NCBI GenBank assembly: GCA_018268375.1
Contig: JAFDWS010000002.1
Coordinates: 620,001-684,000 of the forward strand
Direction of reading: 5' to 3'
Source of the DNA: Armatimonadota bacterium
GTDB taxonomy: Bacteria > Armatimonadota > Fimbriimonadia > Fimbriimonadales > Fimbriimonadaceae
DNA: 64,000 nucleotides
The notes beneath the pieces were generated by a model that saw only the letters and a program-made list of their open reading frames with translations, was not told where the DNA came from and searched no databases. How positions within the stretch are numbered: position 1 is the first letter of the stretch; each line of letters begins with the position of its first letter. The position numbers were made by a program, and so were the translations under genes. Shown piece after piece: positions 31,087 to 38,941 of the stretch.

Positions 31087-32303
31087 TCCAGGGCTCCTGC
31101 AGCCTCCAAAATGGAGTCTGCCATAACGCTGCAGATCCGCTTCCAAACCCTTCCTTGCATGACAAGGGCAGGCATGAGCACTATACAACTGCCTTCGCAG
31201 ATTAAGCGCACGCCTTTTGCAAGAGCCAAAGCACACGCATGATCGGCAACGGATTTGGAGGCAAGCTTCACCCCAAACATCATGGCACCATGCGGTGCCC
31301 GTACTTCCACCACGGGTCCGAGCGGTCCGACCGTCTGGACAAGGAGGGTCTTAAAGGAGGCGGCCGTCTTCCTGACCTTGCCCAAGAAAGTGGGATTTGA
31401 CACATGCTCAAGAACGGCCAGTGCTGCCATGCAAGCCGCAGGCGTACCGCCCATTGTCTCACCCCAGAGGTAGCGAACAGATGGGTGGTTCGTTGAGCTC
31501 TCGATTCGAGAAACCACTGACTCACTGAGGAGTAAGGCGCTGAGCGGCTGCTCGCCATTGGTGAGGCCCTTTCCCAAAACCAGAATGTCCGGTCGATTTT
31601 CGTACACCTCAGACCGGGCCAGGAACCCACCCCTTCCGATTCCTGTGCATACTTCATCGGCGATCACGATCCCTCCATGGGCCCAAGTCTGTCGAGCCAA
31701 AAGGTCGTAAGCGCGAACAGGAAGCTCACGGACGCCACCGGCCCCTTGGATTGGCTCGAATACGAAGGAGGCGACATCGCGCCAGTCAACATCAGAGAGA
31801 GGTTCTGCCGTGGGGACGTTTCTGACACCTGGGCCGCCAAAGATATCCCCCTTGATACTGTGAACGACCGGTCCCCCCGTGGGCAGCCACCGTGAATATG
31901 AACTGCCGGCAGCCATTAGCGTAAGGCCAGTTGAACCGTGGTAGGAGCCTTTGAGCGAAACCAACCCACTGCGGATGGATTTCCCTGAGGAGGTCGCTTG
32001 GAATGCCACGCGGATCGCGCAGTCGACGGCCGAGCTGCCAGAGGCCAGGAAGATCGCCTTGCTATAGCCGAGCCGCTCACAGAGTTGGCGCGCCAGTTCC
32101 GTTGCTGGCGGATGGCGGGCCGTTCCGAGATCGCAGTAGTAGCCAGCAGCGCTCACAGTCTTGACCGGCTGATATCCATGCCCCAGCGGGGTGCACCAGT
32201 AACCGCTCTCAGCGTCGATGATCTCGCCTTGATCTGTTTCAAGCATGACTCCACAGGCACCGGTGATCGTTGGCTCGTTGCCCGCAAAGTCAAAGTAAGG
32301 CAT
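31083..32303 (-). CDS. Class III pyridoxal-phosphate aminotransferase
   Basis: 406 residues from the ATG at 32303 (MPYFDFAGNEPT); an in-frame ATG at 32339 inside the upstream gene is the alternative. Family marks are GHGYQPV near the N-terminus, LASGSSAVDCAIRVAF (phosphate loop), SLKGSYHGST, IADEVCTGIGRGG (cofactor-binding Asp), the Schiff-base lysine in LVLGKGLTNGEQPLSA, and WGETMGGTPAACMAAL. These enzymes move amino groups in GABA, ornithine, biotin or glutamate-semialdehyde chemistry. The substrate is not predictable here. It lies 13 bases after the XRE-type gene and overlaps the thioesterase. Confidence 0.9.
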   Translation of the reverse strand: MPYFDFAGNEPTITGACGVMLETDQGEIIDAESGYWCTPLGHGYQPVKTVSAAGYYCDLGTARHPPATELARQLCERLGYSKAIFLASGSSAVDCAIRVAFQATSSGKSIRSGLVSLKGSYHGSTGLTLMAAGSSYSRWLPTGGPVVHSIKGDIFGGPGVRNVPTAEPLSDVDWRDVASFVFEPIQGAGGVRELPVRAYDLLARQTWAHGGIVIADEVCTGIGRGGFLARSEVYENRPDILVLGKGLTNGEQPLSALLLSESVVSRIESSTNHPSVRYLWGETMGGTPAACMAALAVLEHVSNPTFLGKVRKTAASFKTLLVQTVGPLGPVVEVRAPHGAMMFGVKLASKSVADHACALALAKGVRLICEGSCIVLMPALVMQGRVWKRICSVMADSILEAAGALE

Positions 32304-32316
32304 GAGAAAAGAACGC

Positions 32317-33789
32317 TCAGTCCCCAATTTCGTCCTCATTTGCCCACTGTTTTGCGTCAGACGACAGGAAAGCGCCGTTCCAGAAGTCCCCGAGGTACTC
32401 GAGGAGCGACGGGTCGGCAATGAGCCGAAGGAGGGCAATTTGGCTTGGCCAGAACGCTTCGCCACAGATTCCAAACTCCCACTTGATCTTAGATCCTGTC
32501 TCAATGCCAAAGAGCCAGATGTCGAATATCGGATGACCGAGTCGTTCAAGATAGCGAGAGACGCTTATCTCATCACGCGTACCTGAACCGGTCGTGATGA
32601 GGCAGCGCTTCGCATGTTCTGGCGAGTGGTGCAACTCCCGCACGTATTTCTTCACGAGGCCTTCCAGCTCAAGATTGCCAACCTGTTTGGGGAGTTGCGC
32701 GAGATCTGCTGGAAAGATGAGGTGTTTGCGATCCTTGCCGTTCGGTGGTCGCAAGGAGCTCTCGTCGCTACAGAGCGGCGCTATGAGGGACGACGCGATA
32801 CGATACGCCTCCTTCTCGAAAGCGCCATCAGACGCCGATCCAGGAGAGGCGTAGCAGAGTTTTTGCTGTTCGTCAACATGGCGATCGTGGAAGACTCCGA
32901 GTGACATCAAGGCCTCGTCCGTGGTCGTCAGCGTGAGTCTGCGGACCTCACCGCCTTGGCGTCTGACGTACTCTTCGACCCGGCGACGATAATCTCGTGT
33001 ACCCGGATGCTCAACGCCGATGATGGTGCTGCCGAGATTCTTGGCTGGCAAACTCGCGTACCACATCGACGGCAACAGCGTCGTGATGCCGAGGACGATG
33101 CCGGGCCGGTTTCGGGCCGCATCAAGGGCTAACTGGTGAGCCTTGCTGTAGGTAGCGATGCTGCATGGAATGGAGGGCCACTGTCTCTTACGGCCATCAA
33201 AGGTGATCTCCTCCTCCACCAGCTTGCGCAGACCAATTTGGGTCAAACCGATAATTCCAGGCACGAACTCCGACTGGAACTCTGAAGGATCGTGCTTCGG
33301 ATGCCTCTTGCCAAGATCGAGCCAGGTCTCGACGTGATCCTTCCAAGCATGTCGGATGTCCTTGATGTCGTCCTCTTCCCATTCGCTCCCGAGAGCGGTG
33401 GAGTACGGCTCTAGCGCTGCTGCGAGCACGTCGCGAAACGTACTGGCCTTCTCGCGATCGCCTTCCAATCCCAGAGTGCTAATCAACTCTCGCGCCTGCG
33501 TGGTGTTGCGAACGCCGGTCTGGACGAGCAGGCGCTCTATGCCTTCCAGACTGTCCGCCAAGTCGTCCTGACCCGAGTAGAGCTCCCCAAGGACGTTCAG
33601 GTCGAGCCCGAGCGCTAAGCAAATCTGAACGGCAAGCTGCACGTTCGGCCGGCTGCCTCGCAGGATACGATCCCAATTTGATTTCGATACGCCGGCCTTG
33701 CTACGGATGGCTGAAGGGGAGTGAGGGCTCTCTCTGAGAGCTTGCTGGATCAGTTCAGCGAAACTACGGGCCGTTCCGGAAGCGGGCAT
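32317..33789 (-). CDS. XRE-type HTH protein with large unassigned C-terminal domain
   Basis: 490 residues from the ATG at 33789. Residues ~10-65 are an XRE helix-turn-helix (IRSKAGVSKSNWDRILRGSRPNVQLAVQICLALGLDLNVL). The remaining ~420 residues are unassigned: TQARELISTLG, an HEPN-like helical stretch (IKDIRHAWKDHVETWLDLGKRH), then an alternating alpha/beta region (RPGIVLGITTLLPSMWYASL, STIIGVEHPGTRDYRRRVEEY, RCLITTGSGTRDEIS) that looks Rossmann-like. It leads an operon with aminotransferase and thioesterase genes. It may be both autoregulator and enzyme or sensor. Confidence 0.7.
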   Translation of the reverse strand: MPASGTARSFAELIQQALRESPHSPSAIRSKAGVSKSNWDRILRGSRPNVQLAVQICLALGLDLNVLGELYSGQDDLADSLEGIERLLVQTGVRNTTQARELISTLGLEGDREKASTFRDVLAAALEPYSTALGSEWEEDDIKDIRHAWKDHVETWLDLGKRHPKHDPSEFQSEFVPGIIGLTQIGLRKLVEEEITFDGRKRQWPSIPCSIATYSKAHQLALDAARNRPGIVLGITTLLPSMWYASLPAKNLGSTIIGVEHPGTRDYRRRVEEYVRRQGGEVRRLTLTTTDEALMSLGVFHDRHVDEQQKLCYASPGSASDGAFEKEAYRIASSLIAPLCSDESSLRPPNGKDRKHLIFPADLAQLPKQVGNLELEGLVKKYVRELHHSPEHAKRCLITTGSGTRDEISVSRYLERLGHPIFDIWLFGIETGSKIKWEFGICGEAFWPSQIALLRLIADPSLLEYLGDFWNGAFLSSDAKQWANEDEIGD

Positions 33790-34032
33790 CAACCTCGAGT
33801 ATGACGCAGAATCGGTCGAGAAACGCTATCCGGGCCCCAGGAAGCGAGCCTCTAAACTCGAACATTTTATATGACCCGGATTGTGAACTTCGCGTATACT
33901 GTCTGTGAGTTTTGAAAAGAAGCGAGGTCGACGTGCAAGTCAACAACCCCGCTTCGGGTTTGCTAGAGCCTTGGCTCCAGGTATTTTTACTGTAGCAAGT
34001 GCTCGGCAGCTCGTCAAGACAGGAGTTCTAAG

Positions 34033-34149
34033 TTGGTTGCCATACTTGTGCTCGCAGTCATGCTCGCAGCTGTGACCGCCAGCGTGATCTTCACTTTTCG
34101 CAGCCTTGTCGGGTTTGTCGAGTTCTTCTACAACTCCCCGACCGAATGA
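34033..34149 (+). CDS. Putative 38-residue single-pass membrane peptide
   Basis: Starts at a TTG with AGGAG eight bases upstream and ends at 34149. The sequence is one transmembrane helix (VAILVLAVMLAAVTASVIF) followed by a basic turn and SLVGFVEFFYN. No family recognised. Such peptides can be toxins or small subunits. The good ribosome-binding site supports it; nothing else does. Confidence 0.4.
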   Translation: MVAILVLAVMLAAVTASVIFTFRSLVGFVEFFYNSPTE

Positions 34150-34175
34150 CCAACGACAATCAGAAGGAGTGATGG

Positions 34176-34406
34176 ATGAAACCAAGACTATTGAACAGAC
34201 CTCTCCAATTGCAGGGCGAGACCCTGGCCACAGACACCTTGGTCGTTCTGCCGACGAGCAGCCTCTGGCCATGTCGTCCTGTCGCCGGCTCGAGCGCAAA
34301 TTTTGCGCGCAGGATTGCTCGGTCGTTGCGTCGGCTTGAGCGCAAGTACGGAATCTGTCGCCCGAATCAACGTGTAGGCGACAGCTTCACTGCACTGCAG
34401 AGTTGA
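34176..34406 (+). CDS. Hypothetical small basic protein
   Basis: 76 residues from the ATG at 34176, six bases after AAGGAG. It contains LATDTLVVLPTSSLWPCRP and an Arg-rich stretch (FARRIARSLRRLERKYG). It follows the small membrane peptide by 26 bases. An ATG at 34172 in another frame shares the same ribosome-binding site and gives a less protein-like sequence. No family known. Confidence 0.4.
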   Translation: MKPRLLNRPLQLQGETLATDTLVVLPTSSLWPCRPVAGSSANFARRIARSLRRLERKYGICRPNQRVGDSFTALQS

Positions 34407-34511
34407 CTGGTGCAGGGTGCCCTTACGCCTTGCAGTCCGCGCGGAAGCCTGATCCCGGCGCGGGACGACAGAAGGCCACGGGGAGCACTTCGGCTCGTTG
34501 AAGATCAGTGC

Positions 34512-34736
34512 GTCACCAAGCAAGCAGTGCTTCGCTGTATGACGGGGACCGTCGCCGGGTACAAGCTGACCTCCGGGGTGGTCTCTGGCAAGGCGCACGG
34601 AGGGGAGTTCGTAGCCGGAGTCGTTGTCTCCGGCGACTTTCCCGGCAGTCCGTACCGACTCGATTACCGCTTCAAGCTGGCAGGGAACAAGATTTACGAG
34701 CTCACCATCGACCCCATCGGCTCGGTGGCAGCGTAG
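34512..34736 (+). pseudogene. C-terminal fragment of an NTF2/SnoaL-like protein
   Basis: The frame reads GVVSGKAHGGEFVAGVVVSG then RLDYRFKLAGNKIYELTID, typical of the last two strands of an NTF2-like (SnoaL) domain. The first ~50 residues of such a domain are missing and no good start exists, so the gene is truncated. It stands alone in an accessory region. Confidence 0.5.
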
Positions 34737-34776
34737 CCGGTTGAAGAATCTAGGAATTGCTAGCGTACGAGAATCA

Positions 34777-35217
34777 ATGTGGCAAGGTTCAAACGCTGAT
34801 GAAAAGTGGGCCTACCTGTTTAGGCTCGATGAAGAGCTTCTGAAGGGCGAGGCGATTGCCAGCCTCGAGACTTGCGCTCTGGTTCAGAACGCGGACATCG
34901 CTTATTGCAATGGCGCGCCCCTAGCGGCCCTCGTGCTTGCTGCCGTCGCGATCGAAAGCCACCTACGGTTCGAAGCGGACCAAACTGCTCCTTCAGGTCT
35001 GGCTCGGCTGATCGACTCCTCGACACTGGACGAAGATACGAAGGAAGCGCTTCACGGCCTTAGAAAGGAGAGGAACCGGTGGGTGCACGCCATGGAGGAT
35101 GAGGAGGCGGACGATTGGCTCGCCAACGACATCGCGGGCGAGACGGGTCTCGACGAAGCGGCTCGTTCGGCGCTCCGGCTGCTTCGCATCGTGCTGTACG
35201 ACAATCCGTGGGTCTAG
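34777..35217 (+). CDS. Hypothetical HEPN/DUF4145-like protein
   Basis: 146 residues from the ATG at 34777. The protein is all-helical with acidic character (WAYLFRLDEELLKGEAIASLETCALVQNADIAYC; AALVLAAVAIESHLRFEAD; LHGLRKERNRWVHAMEDEEAD). The R-x4-H arrangement in RKERNRWVH recalls the RxxxxH motif of HEPN ribonucleases and DUF4145 proteins. This is suggestive only. It is upstream of the DUF488 pair on the same strand, 64 bases away. Confidence 0.55.
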   Translation: MWQGSNADEKWAYLFRLDEELLKGEAIASLETCALVQNADIAYCNGAPLAALVLAAVAIESHLRFEADQTAPSGLARLIDSSTLDEDTKEALHGLRKERNRWVHAMEDEEADDWLANDIAGETGLDEAARSALRLLRIVLYDNPWV

Positions 35218-35281
35218 GTCTCATTGAACCTGTGCCGAACTCCGGAACGCGCGTCCGACGTATACTGGGCCAGGTTCGACC

Positions 35282-36169
35282 ATGCTCAACAGACAAAGGA
35301 TTGTGCTTGGCATGTTGGCCGAATCGGGCGGGTGCCTCAACAAGCTCGACCTGGTGAAGCTCCTGTTCCTCCTGAACGAGGAGGAAGAAAGCCTGCCCCG
35401 GTCAGCAGTCCTGGAGTTTCTGCCTTACCATCGGGGGCCGTACAGTTTCACGCTGGCGCACGACCTCAAGAACCTCGAAATGGCTGGCATGGTGCGTCAG
35501 ACAGCCAGGTACGTCACCATCACGTCCGAGGGCGCGGCTGAGAGCGCGATCACGCCGCCGGAACTGTCGAGGGGCGTCAAGCGTTGTCATCGCCGGCACG
35601 GGTCGAAGACCACGGACGGCCTTGTCGACCATGTCTATGACACGTACGCCTGGTACACGATCAACAGCAAATGGATCGACAGGCGCGCTCAGATTCGCCC
35701 AGTGGCCGAGATCGCGATTTACACGACAGGTTACGAAGGTGTTCAGCTCGACGGGTTGCTAAACCGACTCATGCGGGCCGGAGTGCGACGGCTGATTGAT
35801 GTCCGTGCCAATCCCGTCGCCCGTCGGTTTGGGTTTCACAGGTCGACCCTGGATCGGGTCTGCGCGAAGGTCGACATCGAGTACGTGCACCTTCCTGAGG
35901 TAGGCATCCCGGGAGAGTGGCGGACTGAGCTTTCGACGCGTTCGGACTACCAAGCTCTCTTTGACCGCTACGAATCGGACGTTCTCCCTGCACAAGGGGA
36001 TGCCCTTCGGCGGCTGTCGCGCCTTATCGTCGACCGGCCCTCCGCCATGATGTGCAAGGAGGCCGACCCCGACAGCTGCCACCGAACGACCCTGGCGCAC
36101 TATCTCGCCAAGACCCTTGAGCTGCCCGTCATCGACCTAAGAACGGAGGTGACGGGTGCCCTCTTCTGA
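35282..36169 (+). CDS. DUF488 protein with N-terminal SocA/Panacea-like domain
   Basis: 295 residues. Residues 1-~95 have the pattern of a SocA/DUF4065 (Panacea) type domain (LNKLDLVKLLFLLNEEE, LEFLPYHRGPYSFTLAHDLKNLEMAGMVR). Residues ~140-290 are DUF488: IAIYTTGYEGVQLDGLL, VRRLIDVRANPVARR, the LPEVGIPGEWR loop, and the Cys motif MMCKEADPDSCHRTTLAHYLA. DUF488 proteins are often found in defence or mobile regions; Panacea domains act as antitoxins or chaperone-like partners. It overlaps the next gene by 14 bases, so the two are one unit. Confidence 0.8.
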   Translation: MLNRQRIVLGMLAESGGCLNKLDLVKLLFLLNEEEESLPRSAVLEFLPYHRGPYSFTLAHDLKNLEMAGMVRQTARYVTITSEGAAESAITPPELSRGVKRCHRRHGSKTTDGLVDHVYDTYAWYTINSKWIDRRAQIRPVAEIAIYTTGYEGVQLDGLLNRLMRAGVRRLIDVRANPVARRFGFHRSTLDRVCAKVDIEYVHLPEVGIPGEWRTELSTRSDYQALFDRYESDVLPAQGDALRRLSRLIVDRPSAMMCKEADPDSCHRTTLAHYLAKTLELPVIDLRTEVTGALF

Positions 36170-36962
36170 GCGTCAGAGACTTCTCATCACAGTCCAGACT
36201 TATCCCCATCCTTCCCAGAAGTACCAGGAGACCGTTTGTACGGCGGGAATCACGGAAGGGGGCCGATGGGTTCGCCTCTACCCGCTGCCGCTACGTGCAC
36301 TTCCAGCATCTCAGCAATTGAGGAAGTGGCGTTGGGTCGAGCTGGACACTTTGCCGCCGCAAAACGACGTGCGCCCCGAGAGTCGACGTCCACAAGTGGA
36401 CACGATCACCCTCCACGAACAGCTTGATGCATCGCACGATAGGGAGGCGGGGCGGTCTCTTGTCGACCAACTCCCACACAAGAGCTTGACCGAATGGGAG
36501 GCCGCGTATGACGCAGGTAAGACATCGCTCGGCGTCATCGTCCCTCGACGGGTGATCGCTGTCGAGCACGAGGCTGAGAGCGAAGACTGGACGGAGAAGG
36601 AGAAGGCTGCCCTTTCGCAAATGAGCATGTTCGCCGACACCCCGAACTCCCTCCAGAAGGTTCCCTATAGATTCCGTTACCACTTTGAGGACTCGGACGG
36701 TCGAGAATGCCGCATGGCAATCCGTGATTGGGAGCTCGGAATGCTCTTCCTGAAGATGCGTGACGCTCACGGCGAAACCGAGGCCGTTAACAAGGTGAAG
36801 CAGAAGTATCTCGACCAGGTCTGTGCGGCGGACAAGGACACGCGCTTCTTTGTCGGCACGATGTATCCGTACAACCAGTGGATGGTTGTCGGCGTATTCT
36901 GGCCACCGAAATTGAAGGAGCGACGGGCCGGTCAAGGAAGCTTGTTTGAGGAACCTGCATGA
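36156..36962 (+). CDS. Conserved hypothetical partner of DUF488 gene
   Basis: 268 residues from a GTG at 36156 inside the end of the DUF488 gene. It begins RLLITVQTYPHPSQKYQETVCTAGITEGGRW VRLYPLPLR, a beta-rich domain, and has a C-terminal half with DWELGMLFLKMRD and FFVGTMYPYNQWMVVGVFWPP. I recall genes of this kind beside DUF488 genes, but no function. The tight overlap suggests a two-component system, perhaps nucleic-acid related. Confidence 0.7.
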   Translation: MPSSERQRLLITVQTYPHPSQKYQETVCTAGITEGGRWVRLYPLPLRALPASQQLRKWRWVELDTLPPQNDVRPESRRPQVDTITLHEQLDASHDREAGRSLVDQLPHKSLTEWEAAYDAGKTSLGVIVPRRVIAVEHEAESEDWTEKEKAALSQMSMFADTPNSLQKVPYRFRYHFEDSDGRECRMAIRDWELGMLFLKMRDAHGETEAVNKVKQKYLDQVCAADKDTRFFVGTMYPYNQWMVVGVFWPPKLKERRAGQGSLFEEPA

Positions 36963-37273
36963 CAGCAAGTCGTGCACTTGCTCGAATGGGGGGCATGATG
37001 CGACTGCGCGTTCGCGGCGTAGCCCACTCTGTAGCCCAAGATCACCCCCTGACTCGGGCGTAACCCCTTCCTAAGTCCGAGTTTCTACCTAGAATCGGAT
37101 ACGATCAGGTAGACGGTGCGCTTCCTGGGCACCACCAAGGGTTTCAGGTTCAGTTTGAACCTAGTCCCAGTACCAATACCAGGGTGATCGCTTCACCAAC
37201 CACTCAACCCGCTTCCTTTGCTTTACGGAGGAGAGTGATTATTTTCATGAGTGTCGTGTTCCTGTTGGGTCAG
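36963..37273. other. Intergenic stretch left of the copper operon
   Basis: 311 bases without a gene. It contains the left direct repeat (37030-37138) and, near the end, the short open frame leading to GGAGGAGAG, which has no gene after it on the plus strand. No terminator is clear. Confidence 0.5.
37030..37138 (+). repeat. Left direct repeat flanking the copper-efflux operon
   Basis: It shares TGTAGCCCA, GGCGTAACC and the 20-base block CCTAAGTCCGAGTTTCT with context at 44673-44777, about 75% identical by eye over ~105 bases, same orientation. Confidence 0.7.
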
Positions 37274-37627
37274 TCACTTGGCGACGACCTTGCCCTTCAT
37301 CATGTTCATGCCGCAGGCAAAGTTGTAGGCGCCGGCTTTCTTGGGTGTGAAGGTGACGATCGTCTTCGTTCCGTCCTTGAGCGGTTTCTTCATCTTCAGC
37401 TCCTTGAAAACGACGACGGCCGCACAACCGCGGTGCTTGGTGTCAAAGGTGATCTGTACAGGCTTGCCTGCCTTCACGTTGAACGTCGCGGGCTTGAAGC
37501 TATTGTCAACAGTGACGGTGAGCTTTTGGACTCCTTGCGCGGACTTCGCGGATTGGCCCGCAAGGGCGGTGAGCGAAAGGCTCGCGAGGGCGACGCTCGT
37601 CAAGAGATGATTCGGTCTGAGTTTCAT
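37274..37627 (-). CDS. Secreted cupredoxin-domain protein
   Basis: 117 residues. The signal peptide MKLRPNHLLTSVALASLSLTALAG precedes a cupredoxin_1 domain (VQKLTVTVDNSFKPATFNVKAGKPVQITF) that ends FACGMNMMKGKVV. The Cys-Met-Met cluster CGMNMMKG and the HRGC motif are the likely copper ligands. It is a probable periplasmic copper carrier or sensor for the efflux system whose genes precede it on the same strand; 18 bases separate it from the outer-membrane factor. Confidence 0.88.
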   Translation of the reverse strand: MKLRPNHLLTSVALASLSLTALAGQSAKSAQGVQKLTVTVDNSFKPATFNVKAGKPVQITFDTKHRGCAAVVVFKELKMKKPLKDGTKTIVTFTPKKAGAYNFACGMNMMKGKVVAK

Positions 37628-37645
37628 GGTGGTTTCTCTGGGGTG

Positions 37646-38941
37646 TCAGTTGCGGTCGAGCCCGGTCGGCCCTCCGACGGAGCGAGCAAGCTTGCTCCAA
37701 GACTTGCGTTCGTAGGCGGCAGCCTCCGCGACGGAGAGCTGGGCCATCGTCAGTTGCGAGCGCGCGTCAGTGAGCTCGGCGAGGATCGACTTGCCGTCTT
37801 GGTAGCGCAATAGGGCGACCTCGTAGGCGGCGGCGCTTGCTGCGAGCTCGGCACCGGCTGCCTTACGCACATCGGCTGTCGCCGACCATTGCGCCCAAGC
37901 CACGCCGACCTCAGCCGTGATCCGGTTGCGCATCGCTTTGGTGTCGGCGTCCAGCTTCTTCGTCATGGCACGGGCCTCTTGCCCAGCGGCACTGCGTTCG
38001 CCACCGTCGCCGATAGGAAAACTGAGCACCAGCCCCGCTTTGAATCCGTTTTCGCCGCGTGCGCGACCGTGCGCCATCTGGTCGTCCATGGCCATGAAGT
38101 TGAGGTCGGGCAATCGCGACCTGGCGATCGCGTTCGTCCGGGCGATAGCCGCCTTGCGGTCCTCGACCAGCGCAAGGTACTCGGGCCTCTGCGCAAGGGC
38201 TTGACGCACTGCTTCGACTTGGGTAGAGGGGGCGTCGAGCGCAACGTCCCAGGCCCCCAGGCCGTTATCGGGAGCCTGTTCGAGGCCCGCAGATTCCCAC
38301 AACGTTGCTAAGACCGCCCTTGCATCGGCTCTGGCCATTGCCACTTCCTTCTCCGCTCGAGCCGTGTCGGCTTTGGCGCGCAGCGTGAACGCTTCGGGCA
38401 CCTTGCCTGCCTCGAACCTCGCCTGCGTCACCCGTTCGACTTCTTGAGCGCTCGCCAGGGCAGCTTCGAACGCGGTCGAGCGGTCGCGCTGAAAGACCGC
38501 GTCAGCGAAGGACATCCGAAGTCCAAGCAGCACCTCCTGCTCCTCTGACCGAACCAGAAAGTCCGCGGAGCGCAGATCAGCTTTTCCGGCTTCGGCCACC
38601 GCCGCTTCGCGGCCGAAGGAAAGAACTCTCCACATGAAGGTCGCGTTGGCCACTGCCACCGAATCGCTCGGAAGGAGAGAGTAGTTGAGCGGCTCGACCG
38701 ATGAAGGGAAGATCATCGATCCGTTCCCGGTCGCCCCGTAGCCGTTCAAAGACAGTCGCGGCTGGAACGGCACGAGCGCCATCTTGCGACGGGCGTCGAT
38801 CGCGTCGCGTTCGGCCACCATCGCTTTGACGCGCGGATGCTCCTTGAGCGCGGTCGCCGAGAGCTGGCTCAAGTTGACGGGCTCTGAAGCGAACGCACTC
38901 GCGGAGACCAATGTGGCGATTACGGGAAGGATTGCTTTCAT
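37646..38941 (-). CDS. cusC: Outer-membrane factor of the RND efflux system (TolC family)
   Basis: 431 residues. The signal peptide MKAILPVIATLVSASAFAS precedes two TolC-type helical hairpin repeats (VNLSQLSATALKEHPRVKAMVAERDAI; VQAVRQALAQRPEYLALVEDRKAA). Family length is usual. It forms the outer-membrane exit duct for the CusBA pump. The ATG overlaps the RND stop (ATGA), so the three pump genes are translationally coupled. No lipobox Cys is present, unlike E. coli CusC. Confidence 0.85.
   Translation of the reverse strand: MKAILPVIATLVSASAFASEPVNLSQLSATALKEHPRVKAMVAERDAIDARRKMALVPFQPRLSLNGYGATGNGSMIFPSSVEPLNYSLLPSDSVAVANATFMWRVLSFGREAAVAEAGKADLRSADFLVRSEEQEVLLGLRMSFADAVFQRDRSTAFEAALASAQEVERVTQARFEAGKVPEAFTLRAKADTARAEKEVAMARADARAVLATLWESAGLEQAPDNGLGAWDVALDAPSTQVEAVRQALAQRPEYLALVEDRKAAIARTNAIARSRLPDLNFMAMDDQMAHGRARGENGFKAGLVLSFPIGDGGERSAAGQEARAMTKKLDADTKAMRNRITAEVGVAWAQWSATADVRKAAGAELAASAAAYEVALLRYQDGKSILAELTDARSQLTMAQLSVAEAAAYERKSWSKLARSVGGPTGLDRN

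Noticed and set aside
30652..31236. 194-residue version of the thioesterase
   Set aside because: The first 50 residues overlap the aminotransferase coding region in another frame and are Cys/Arg-rich without hotdog similarity.
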